From positions 22,873 to 86,872 of the forward strand of contig CAZIDG010000008.1 in NCBI GenBank assembly GCA_964538065.1: a stretch of 64,000 nt of DNA, read 5' to 3'. A program made the translations under genes and the position numbers. This stretch comes from G963664225 sp964538065 (lineage in GTDB: Bacteria > Verrucomicrobiota > Verrucomicrobiia > Limisphaerales > UBA1319). Shown here piece after piece: positions 34,518-42,034 of the stretch (the stretch's first letter is position 1; each line of letters opens with the position of its first letter). The notes under the pieces were generated by a model. The model saw nothing but the letters and a program-made list of their open reading frames with translations, was not told the DNA's origin and made no database searches.

Positions 34518-35573
34518 CTAGCTGGCCTTGGGCTTGGTCTCAGGCGAGCTGGGACCGGTTCCGGCGATACTGTCGCGCATGGACGTATCCGCCTGGATGT
34601 TTTTAAGCCGGTAGTAATCCATGATGCCAAGGTTGCCCTGGCGGAATGCCTCCGCAATGGCCTGGGGCACCTGGGCTTCGGCTTCGACCACGCGGGCACG
34701 CATCTCCTGGGTTCGGGCGAGCATTTCCTGCTCGAGGGCCACGGCGGCGGTACGCCGGACTTCTGCCTGGGCCTGGGCGATGAGTTTGTTGGCTTCGGCT
34801 TGCTCGGCCTGCAGTTTGGCACCCACGTTTTCTCCCACCGAGACATCTGCGATATCGATGGAGAGGATTTCAAATGCGGTATTACTGTCCAATCCCTTTT
34901 CCAGGACGGTCTTGGAGATGCGGTCCGGCTTTTCAAGAACCTCTTTATAGGTCTGGGCTGAACCGATGGTGGATACGATGCCTTCACCGACACGCGCAAT
35001 GATGGTTTCCTCCGTGGCGCCGCCTACAAATCGATCAAGGTTGGTGCGGACTGTCACGCGGGCGCGGGTCTTGACCACAATGCCGTCCTTGGCCACGGCA
35101 TCAATCATCACCTTGCCCGCGGTCGGATTGGGGCAATCAATGACCTTGGGGTTGACGGACGTTTTCACGGCTTCGAGCACCGTTTTGCCCGTGCCCTTGG
35201 TGGCCAGGTCGATGGCGCAGGCGCGGTCGAAATTCAGGTGGATGGCCGCCTTTTTGGCTGCAATGAGAGCCTGCACGACAATCTCAACATTGCCGCCTGC
35301 CAGATAGTGGGTGGATAGGTCGTCGATCGTGACATCCAGGCCGGATTTTACGGCGGTGATGCGGTTGTCCACAATCATGCCCGCCGGCACACTCCGGAGC
35401 TTCAGTGCGATGAGCTCGGTGAATTTGACCGGAGCCCCGCTGAACAACGCTCGAATCCAGATGCTGAAGAAATTGATGGCAAGGATGATCAGTACCAGCG
35501 CGATTAAAAACAGGAGCCCCATGACGAGGACGCCACCTGTGTTTGGAATATTGAATGCCAGAACGGAACTCAT
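34518..35573 (-). CDS. floA: flotillin-like protein FloA
   Basis: A 351-residue protein with an N-terminal membrane hairpin (about 14-42) and the SPFH/flotillin-like core unique to FloA: 'ELIALKLRSVPAGMIVDNRI', 'THYLAGGNVEIVVQALIAAK', 'CAIDLATKGTGKTVLEAV', 'VNPKVIDCPNPTAGKVMIDA', then a coiled-coil region rich in Ala/Glu ('KLQAEQAEANKLIAQAQAEV'). It organises membrane microdomains. Upstream nfeD, 13 bp away, is its classic partner. The Pro-rich membrane protein follows 10 bp downstream. Length is normal (about 330-350). Confidence 0.94.
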   Translation of the reverse strand: MSSVLAFNIPNTGGVLVMGLLFLIALVLIILAINFFSIWIRALFSGAPVKFTELIALKLRSVPAGMIVDNRITAVKSGLDVTIDDLSTHYLAGGNVEIVVQALIAAKKAAIHLNFDRACAIDLATKGTGKTVLEAVKTSVNPKVIDCPNPTAGKVMIDAVAKDGIVVKTRARVTVRTNLDRFVGGATEETIIARVGEGIVSTIGSAQTYKEVLEKPDRISKTVLEKGLDSNTAFEILSIDIADVSVGENVGAKLQAEQAEANKLIAQAQAEVRRTAAVALEQEMLARTQEMRARVVEAEAQVPQAIAEAFRQGNLGIMDYYRLKNIQADTSMRDSIAGTGPSSPETKPKAS

Positions 35574-35586
35574 ATGCGTTTATTTC

Positions 35587-36123
35587 CTATTGTTTAGTTG
35601 TCTCCGAATCCACGGCCCGCACCACCACGCGCGAGCCTTCCACCAAAACCACCCGGACGGGGGTATCCTTTTCAATCATGGGACCCTCTGCCACGACATC
35701 GACCCGCTGGCCGTTGATGACGGCAGCGCCCGATGGCCGTAAAGGAGTGGCCGCACGGCCTGTTTGGTGAAGAAAAACCGATTTGTCCACACCCGTGTCG
35801 CCCGAGGCTCCCTGGGAGGTAAAGAGGCGGGCGGTTCGACTGCCCGGAAAATATCGTAAATAAAGAATGGCGCCCAGGATGAATCCGAGGATGACCGTCG
35901 CTAGTACAACATGTCCTGCTGAAGTGCCCACCCGGGCGTAGGCGATGATCACGGCTGCCACAAGACACCCGAAACCCACTACACCGGCAATGAGCCCCGG
36001 CAGGATTGTTTCGAGAAAAATCAGGAGCGCACCCACCACAATGAGTGTAATCACCACTTCCATTGCCGCCATAATAGTCCGGAACATTCTACTGGGCAAG
36101 GTGAATACAACGATAAACCTCAT
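35587..36123 (-). CDS. NfeD family membrane protein
   Basis: A 178-residue protein: three membrane helices (about 25-50, 53-72, 77-98) then a C-terminal OB-fold with 'GRAATPLRPSGAAVINGQRV' and 'DVVAEGPMIEKDTPVRVVLV', which is diagnostic of the short NfeD form. The 'G.A...LRPSG' motif matches the flotillin-partner class. The start at 36123 has CGGAG 7 nt upstream. In-frame ATGs at 36087, 36072 and 36063 give shorter versions that begin closer to the first helix, so the N-terminus is uncertain. It is the first gene of the operon nfeD-floA-unknown-RibD-like-glycosidase. Confidence 0.88.
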   Translation of the reverse strand: MRFIVVFTLPSRMFRTIMAAMEVVITLIVVGALLIFLETILPGLIAGVVGFGCLVAAVIIAYARVGTSAGHVVLATVILGFILGAILYLRYFPGSRTARLFTSQGASGDTGVDKSVFLHQTGRAATPLRPSGAAVINGQRVDVVAEGPMIEKDTPVRVVLVEGSRVVVRAVDSETTKQ

Positions 36124-36292
36124 GGGATGGACTCCGAACAAAGGAAAGAGAACCCATTGGAAGGCAATAGAAAGGGTGGTTTTACACCGGAGTCATTGTT
36201 TTTTGAAAAGGCATGTGGAGTGTGGTTGCAATAATTTGTCTTCTGACACATGCACCTGGACCAATAGACCGCCTCGAAACGAGGAAAAATAA

Positions 36293-36316
36293 GGGGCGTC
36301 ACACTCGTGACGCCCC
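36293..36316 (-). terminator. intrinsic terminator of the 1390-residue secreted-protein gene
   Basis: A perfect 10-bp stem (GGGGCGTCAC / GTGACGCCCC) with a 4-nt loop. On the minus strand it is followed by TTATTTTT, a good U-tract (36283-36292). It lies 28 bp after the stop codon at 36344. Confidence 0.85.
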
Positions 36317-36343
36317 ATGCAGGAGGAAGATTACTGGAGATAG

Positions 36344-39300
36344 TTACAGCTTCAGCACCTTGCCTGAAATGCCACTATTGGTCTGGCCTTCCGATACGGA
36401 GAGGACGATCGTTTTTCCCTCCAGGTCGGTATGCAGCTCATAAAGTTCGCCCTCCACCCGCACCATAATACGATAACCGTACACAGTACCTGGAGTGTAG
36501 GATTTGCCGGGCTCGGGGCATCCCAAGGAGATATCATTCCAAGCCATGGTCTGGAATGTGACCACCGTTGCCTCCTTGGGAGTAAAGCCCAAGTGGTTAT
36601 TCAACGCAGCCAGTGCATCGCGCAAGACGGGATGGGCGGGTCGGGTCCGATAATATGCCGTGGGAAGGTTCCTGCCTTCCGGATCCAGTAACATGAGCAA
36701 GCCATTATCAGGGACTGATCGTTTAAGTTCTTGCCAATGAATGAGATCAGTGGAACGTTCGATGATATATTCCTGCGCATCACATGCAATGAACCTGATT
36801 TCAGCACCATGATCGGGCGACGTCATGATATAGGCAGGCGCGGTGAGTGTTGGTTCGCAGTGTATGGCTACAGCCTGACTTCCTTGCACAGCGCTCTCCT
36901 GACCATCGAATGAAATGCGTCCCACAAGGTTCAGCCACCCATTTCGACCATTGGTTGGTTTAAGTTGATAGCTCAGAGTGCGAGGTTGGGCATCCATGAA
37001 GGGACCCCATTTGATGCGTCGTTGCACAGAATCATACAGGCCATCAGCACTCACACTTGATACTTCGTACTCGAGCGGGATGTTTTCCTCCACAGCGTAT
37101 GCGCAGATCCCATCTGTTGAGGTGAGGGTAATCTGAATGGTCATCCATTCATCTGCTGTACATATTCTGGGGGCGATTCGTTGTGCGATTGGTTTGGGGA
37201 ATGCAATGCTCCTGTCGCTCGTTAAGTTATTGGACTGGAAAGGGTCATAATTCGCCCAACATGAAGGTGGGGGTAGATTATTGGTTGCGTATCGATAATA
37301 TTCACCCTTCTTCCAGAGCATGCCGGCGCTTGTCACATAATTCATCGGGATGGGATTGGGATCCACAGGCCACGTTTGATTCATGCGCCAGGCGCGGCCA
37401 TAGGCAGTCACCTCATTCAACGTGATGCGTTGATCAATGGGGGAGAGGTCGGCAGGGTGGGTTCCTTGCGCGGAGATTGATGCCATGCCGATGATGGGTG
37501 ACGTATATCCGTTGAGCGAGGCCTGGCCGGTGAAAAACACCTTGGTCGAAGCGTTGGTGTTCAGTTTGACCCGATAGGTCAGCATTCGAGCATAGCCATC
37601 CAGGAAGGGGCCGAATTTTACTTTTTTATTGATGGCGTCATAGTTTCCATTGCTGGAGACTTCAACGACACTTCCTTCCGGGGGGGTATCTTCAACTGCG
37701 TAGATGTCGTTTGTGGAGCGGGGGATGGCGATCAGCATCACTTCGAAAAATGAGCCGCGTGCGTAACTGTCAGGCAATTGACGGCCAACGAAAGGCATCT
37801 CATTTATGTTGGTGACGACCACCAGTTGAATGGCATCGGAGTAGGCTGTGCCCCCGGCATTGTCACGAGCAGACGCTGTGATCGAGTGCTTGCCGACTGG
37901 CGGATTAGTCCAGATCATGCTCACTGATTGAGTACCTGAGATGGACACAATCAAATGCCCGATGGTGCTGATCCCGTCTTTGAAATACACCGAGTTTACC
38001 TTGCCATCCAATTCCTGTATCTCTGCGGTGAGCATTAGATTTGTAGGACCAAGGACATAGGTGTCATTGGTGGGTGATTTGATCACCACGTTTGGAACCA
38101 GGTTCGTGGTGAGCGCGCTCTCCATCAAAATGACAGTTGCCTGGTTAAAACCAGGCTGGATTTGATACGTGGAAGAAGGTTTTAGGGTTAGTATCACGGT
38201 TTCTGTCGGTTCGCCAACACCGTCATCCAGCGGGTGGATTGTCAGGTTTGTGGTGACTTGGCCCGGCTTAAAGAGGACGTTTGTGGGCAGAGAAGAGTAG
38301 TCGATGCCGTTGGAAGCGGTGCCTGACAATTGGAAGTTCACCTGGAGACTTTGATTGGTTTGGCCCGAGCGCGTAATCAAGAACAGGCCTGTGTTGGTGG
38401 CCCCTGAGGAGCGCTCCGCTGCTTCTGCATCTGAAGCTATTACACTTACATAATTGGTCGTAATCAGGTTGGTGCCGGATTGGGCATACAGCCGGACCGC
38501 ATCGGAATAAGTAGTGGCACCGGCGTTATCACGCGCCGACACCTTTACCAAATGCTCCCCTGCAGGGGGATTGGTCCAATAGAACTGCACCGTTTGCGAG
38601 CCTGAAATGGCCGCGATTCGTTGTGAAACCAGATTGGTTCCATCCCAGAGACATAATTGGTTCACCGTCCCGTCCACGTCACCTATGGAAGCCCGAACCG
38701 TAACCGTTGCGGGCAGTGTGACGGTTGTGTTGTTCGTTGGAGACAGGAGAGTTACGGAGGGCGGTCTGTTGGAGGGAGTTATGGCATCTATCAGTGATGC
38801 CGTGGCCTGGCCCATGCCCGTTTGAATCTGATAGGCCCAGGATTCGCGCAGGGTGATGATGACTGTTTCATTGGATTCCAAGAGACTATCCATCAGCGGT
38901 TGAATGATCAGGTTGGTTGAAACCTGGCCAGGCATGAAATAAACCGCTTCGGGGAGTGCAAGATAATCCATCCCGTTGGATGCCGTTCCCGAGAGTGTAT
39001 AAGACACAGTCAGGGGCGCGCTGATTTGGCCCTTTCGGGAGAGGGTAAATATGGCGGTGTTCGTTTGCCCGGAAGAGTATTCCGAGGCTACCGCATCTGT
39101 GGCCGCCACGCTGACGATGTTGGAGCGGCCATCGCTGTATAAGTTGATCGCACTGAGTGCTGACACCACCACCTGGTTGGCGCTGTTGGTCCCTTTGGCG
39201 TAAATGAGGAATGACCCGCGTGGCGCATTGGTCCATATGATGGTTTTGATGCGTGGATCAACAGGGGATGGCGAGGGTGAATTGGAAAGCGAATTGCCAA

Positions 39301-40516
39301 TCCATTCGGTGCCCTCGAAGTCTATTCTATAGAGTGCCACATTCATGGGGTTGCCGGCATCATCGGTTCTGGCCACCATCCATACGGTGTTGGATGCATT
39401 GACTTCTCCCATGTAGGTGGGGGAAGACATCGATAGGGTCGATGTATTGGTCGTGAAGGGAACATTGACATCGATCTCCAAGGGTGGGGTCAATCGGGTC
39501 CAATATTCTTCATCCATGGCGCGCGCTTGGAGGACATGGTGACCAGCAGACAGCGTGAGCCGCGCGCTATACTTATTGGTGGGAGAGGCGTAAAGACCGG
39601 CGTTCGTCGAAAATCCGACCATTTGAGTCCCATCGTAGAATTCCACATATGGCACAAAACCGTCGAAATCAGAGGCTAGAGCGGTGAGGGTGAACGGCAC
39701 CCCTGCGTGAACCTCGCCTTGAACCGGAGGATTATAGAACGCGATGGAAGGGGGATTGGGCGCCTTGGTTGTGATCTGAAGATCGGCAACGCCTGTCGAA
39801 AACGACCGGCCTGCCTGATCATAGAGCCTTACTGCAATTTGATGCTTGCCAACAGTGGCAGATGTCCACTCCAGGCAAATTATTTGGGTTTGGGTGATCG
39901 AAGGAAGTATGGACTGTTGATGGACCAAAACATTTTTGTCGTACACCTCAGCCTTCACAGCATGGTTGTCGATACTGTAGGTGGCAACCCATAGTGGTAT
40001 TTTCCCCTGGCTGACTGTGAGATTTGGATTTACCGATTGATTGAACAAATTGGCATAAATCACTCCAGGGGAGGGGGTAAACGAGTCCTTGAGAATGGCC
40101 GTAGCAGTGCTGTTGGTGCCAATCGTATAATCGCTTGTCGCTACGATCGATATATCGACTGTTTCATTGGTTTCGAATGCATTATCCGGTATGGCCCTGA
40201 GCCAGGCATCTGCACTGATTTGTCCTGCCTTAATGCCCACGCTTGTCGTTGCAAGATAATCATTTGCGGAGGCGCTTTGGCTAGTGGAAGCCAGTTTAAC
40301 GATGAGATTGCCGTTTGTTGGTCCTGTTCTTGTCACCAAAAAGTGAGCGGAATTGGTGCCCTGTAGAGGCAGATATGTCTCATAGGCCTCTCTTTGAATT
40401 GGAACGATGTTTACAGCCGGGAGGGTCTGTCCAAAGGCCGTAAGGACTGCCATTCCCATTGTTAGAACCAGTGAAGTGCCGAGTTTGGTTAGCCAGGTTG
40501 AATTTAGGTTCATCAT
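36344..40516 (-). CDS. giant secreted Calx-beta / Ig-like repeat protein
   Basis: A 1390-residue exported protein (signal peptide to about residue 29, 'TAFGQ'). At least three Calx-beta domains occur (near 55-145, 470-580 and 690-790). Each has a '..F.LTRSGQT' opening, 'GTASNG.DY..LP' centre and 'E..ETVI.TL' end, and they bind Ca2+ in homologues. They alternate with Ig-like units ('PPSVTLLSPTNNTTVTLPAT'). The C-terminus adds a verrucomicrobial 'STDLIHWQEL' module and a final segment 'WNDISLGCPEPGKSYTPG', seen in diverse secreted bacterial proteins. No catalytic site is apparent, so an adhesion or matrix role is likely. A good AAAGGA precedes the ATG pair at 40516. No PEP-CTERM tail. Confidence 0.85.
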   Translation of the reverse strand: MMNLNSTWLTKLGTSLVLTMGMAVLTAFGQTLPAVNIVPIQREAYETYLPLQGTNSAHFLVTRTGPTNGNLIVKLASTSQSASANDYLATTSVGIKAGQISADAWLRAIPDNAFETNETVDISIVATSDYTIGTNSTATAILKDSFTPSPGVIYANLFNQSVNPNLTVSQGKIPLWVATYSIDNHAVKAEVYDKNVLVHQQSILPSITQTQIICLEWTSATVGKHQIAVRLYDQAGRSFSTGVADLQITTKAPNPPSIAFYNPPVQGEVHAGVPFTLTALASDFDGFVPYVEFYDGTQMVGFSTNAGLYASPTNKYSARLTLSAGHHVLQARAMDEEYWTRLTPPLEIDVNVPFTTNTSTLSMSSPTYMGEVNASNTVWMVARTDDAGNPMNVALYRIDFEGTEWIGNSLSNSPSPSPVDPRIKTIIWTNAPRGSFLIYAKGTNSANQVVVSALSAINLYSDGRSNIVSVAATDAVASEYSSGQTNTAIFTLSRKGQISAPLTVSYTLSGTASNGMDYLALPEAVYFMPGQVSTNLIIQPLMDSLLESNETVIITLRESWAYQIQTGMGQATASLIDAITPSNRPPSVTLLSPTNNTTVTLPATVTVRASIGDVDGTVNQLCLWDGTNLVSQRIAAISGSQTVQFYWTNPPAGEHLVKVSARDNAGATTYSDAVRLYAQSGTNLITTNYVSVIASDAEAAERSSGATNTGLFLITRSGQTNQSLQVNFQLSGTASNGIDYSSLPTNVLFKPGQVTTNLTIHPLDDGVGEPTETVILTLKPSSTYQIQPGFNQATVILMESALTTNLVPNVVIKSPTNDTYVLGPTNLMLTAEIQELDGKVNSVYFKDGISTIGHLIVSISGTQSVSMIWTNPPVGKHSITASARDNAGGTAYSDAIQLVVVTNINEMPFVGRQLPDSYARGSFFEVMLIAIPRSTNDIYAVEDTPPEGSVVEVSSNGNYDAINKKVKFGPFLDGYARMLTYRVKLNTNASTKVFFTGQASLNGYTSPIIGMASISAQGTHPADLSPIDQRITLNEVTAYGRAWRMNQTWPVDPNPIPMNYVTSAGMLWKKGEYYRYATNNLPPPSCWANYDPFQSNNLTSDRSIAFPKPIAQRIAPRICTADEWMTIQITLTSTDGICAYAVEENIPLEYEVSSVSADGLYDSVQRRIKWGPFMDAQPRTLSYQLKPTNGRNGWLNLVGRISFDGQESAVQGSQAVAIHCEPTLTAPAYIMTSPDHGAEIRFIACDAQEYIIERSTDLIHWQELKRSVPDNGLLMLLDPEGRNLPTAYYRTRPAHPVLRDALAALNNHLGFTPKEATVVTFQTMAWNDISLGCPEPGKSYTPGTVYGYRIMVRVEGELYELHTDLEGKTIVLSVSEGQTNSGISGKVLKL

Positions 40517-40636
40517 ATTGTCCTTTCGGATCGACCATTATTAATATGTCCCACCGTTTCATTAGAACATTCTGTGCGCTGTAGGGGGCTCATACGCACT
40601 ATTCATGTTTAGTTTTGTGCGCCCCAAGAAGAACCG

Positions 40637-40724
40637 TGGTTCCAGAAAAAGCGGATGTTCCGAAAGTGAAAGGGTTTGAGGGCGATCTATTCACTCGCCG
40701 ACCAAGCCACTTTTTCTGGAACCA
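40637..40724. repeat. long inverted repeat in the leader of the giant secreted-protein gene
   Basis: Arms 40637-40654 (TGGTTCCAGAAAAAGCGG) and 40707-40724 are inverted copies matching at 17 of 18 positions, 52 bp apart. The interval contains a smaller 5-bp hairpin. If transcription starts at the sigma-54-like site, this forms a stem in the mRNA leader. It could also be the end pair of a small mobile element. Confidence 0.65.
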
Positions 40725-40747
40725 GTTGTAATACAAGCAGGAAGCGA

Positions 40748-40763
40748 GCCAATATTTGTGCCA
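40748..40763 (-). promoter_or_regulatory. sigma-54-like -24/-12 element upstream of the giant secreted-protein gene
   Basis: Minus strand TGGCACAAATATTGGC: a perfect -24 box TGGCAC, then N5 and TTGG where TTGC is expected, so one key -12 base deviates. Transcription would start near 40735, about 220 nt before the ATG. The 15-mer shared with 3294-3308 lies 60 bp upstream. Confidence 0.42.
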
Positions 40764-40896
40764 GTGTGGAACAATATTTTACAGCAACATCGACTGTTTT
40801 CGAAAAAGAGTCTCACGCAGTTTTATAAATATGTAACCAATTAATTACAAATGAGATAAAACCAAAATGGCCCTTTGCCTCAAATAAGGCGCGTGT

Positions 40897-40944
40897 TTTT
40901 GACGCATGGTGAATTAAACTTTAAATTCACTCGATGCGTTAAAA
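40897..40944. repeat. imperfect palindrome
   Basis: The left arm begins TTTTGACGCAT, the right arm ends ATGCGTTAAAA, and the inner parts are GTGAATT and AATTCAC. Arms of about 22 bp meet at a 2-bp centre with a small bulge. A further GATGCGT copy follows at 40953-40959. It may be a binding site or the tip of a decayed element. Confidence 0.5.
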
Positions 40945-41021
40945 CAGAAGCCCGATGCGTGAAATGGACCACGAATTTGATGAAATTTATCAATAACGCT
41001 GGAGTGTTCACGTATCGGTAA

Positions 41022-41048
41022 AGAAAAAGGCCGGACATGGTCCGGCCT
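41022..41048 (-). terminator. intrinsic terminator of korAB
   Basis: A 9-bp perfect stem (AGGCCGGAC / GTCCGGCCT) closing an ATG loop. On the minus strand it is followed by TTTTTCTTT. It lies 29 bp after the korB stop. Confidence 0.85.
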
Positions 41049-41076
41049 GACGTTATCGATAATAATTAAAACTGGT

Positions 41077-42006
41077 CTAGCTCATCCGTTCAAAGCTCTT
41101 GGCCAGTATCTGCCAATCCTTCAGCCCCTTCAGTTTTTCCGTAGCGTTGGCATTGAGCCGGGCTTCGGAGGCATTCTTGGTGGGACGATTGACATTATAA
41201 AACACACCGAAATAGCCAGGGAAATTGGCGCAGGCCAATTTGTAGGCGGCAGCATCGTCTGTCACATCGTGTTCGGCTGGAACGGGTTGAAAGACACCTC
41301 CCTTGCGGGGATTGGCGGCATCGAACGCGCCCGGGAAAAATTCCACGCATTCGCTCAGGCATTCAATGAAGCTGAAGCCATCATGTTGCATGGCGGCTTC
41401 CATCATTTCCATCATGTGATTGGGATTGGAATGGGTGGTGCGGGCGACGAACGTGGCCCCGGCGGCAATCATCTGTTTCACCGGATTGATCGGTTGATCG
41501 ACTGAACCCCATTGGTCGGTCTTGCTCTTGAAGCCCAGGGGCGACGTCGGCGAGGTCTGTTTCTTGGTCAGGCCATAGACGTTGTTGTCCATGCAGACCA
41601 CGGTCAATTTGATGTTCTTGCGCGCGGCGTGGGTGATGTGGTTTCCGCCGATGGAGAACAGATCGCCATCACCGCCGAACACAAACACATTGAGGTCCGG
41701 ACGGCTGAGGGAGATACCGGTGGCAAAGGGAATCGACCGACCGTGGATGAAGTGAGCGCCATGGCCTTGAACGAAGTAAGGAAAGCGGCTGGAACAGCCG
41801 ATACCTGATATGGATACGAACTTTTCCTGCTGGAACTTGAAGCGCTCGATCATCTTGAAATAGAGCGCCAGGACCATGTAGTCTCCGCACCCGGGACACC
41901 AGGTGGGATGTTCAGCGACTAATTCCTTCTTGGTCAAAGGCTTGCGATCTGTATCGGGTGTGGTCATCGGAGAGTTGGCTTTCGGATCAATCACGGGTGA
42001 GCTCAT
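41077..42006 (-). CDS. korB: 2-oxoacid:ferredoxin oxidoreductase beta subunit
   Basis: A 309-residue thiamine-diphosphate subunit. 'WCPGCGDYMVL' near residue 38 is the conserved N-terminal Cys motif. The TPP site is 'GDGDLFSIGGNHITHAARKN' followed by 'DNNVYGLTKKQTSPTS'. Together with the upstream alpha subunit it oxidises a 2-oxoacid (2-oxoglutarate by similarity) to an acyl-CoA, reducing ferredoxin. No separate gamma or delta ferredoxin-like subunit is adjacent, matching the two-subunit Kor type. It ends at a clear terminator. The gene lies 28 bp after korA. Confidence 0.92.
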   Translation of the reverse strand: MSSPVIDPKANSPMTTPDTDRKPLTKKELVAEHPTWCPGCGDYMVLALYFKMIERFKFQQEKFVSISGIGCSSRFPYFVQGHGAHFIHGRSIPFATGISLSRPDLNVFVFGGDGDLFSIGGNHITHAARKNIKLTVVCMDNNVYGLTKKQTSPTSPLGFKSKTDQWGSVDQPINPVKQMIAAGATFVARTTHSNPNHMMEMMEAAMQHDGFSFIECLSECVEFFPGAFDAANPRKGGVFQPVPAEHDVTDDAAAYKLACANFPGYFGVFYNVNRPTKNASEARLNANATEKLKGLKDWQILAKSFERMS

Positions 42007-42034
42007 ATTATTATGTCTTCCAAGTCGCTGATTG

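Larger units (their letters stand above)
40517..41076. other. 560-bp regulatory/structured intergenic region
   Basis: No gene is visible. From right to left (5' to 3' on the minus strand) it holds the korB terminator (41022-41048), a 24-bp segment at 40968-40991 similar to one at 7488-7511 upstream of prsK, a palindrome (40897-40944), the 15-mer shared with 3294-3308 (40823-40837), a sigma-54-like site (40748-40763) and a long inverted repeat (40637-40724). It looks like the extended promoter and leader of the giant secreted protein. Confidence 0.55.
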
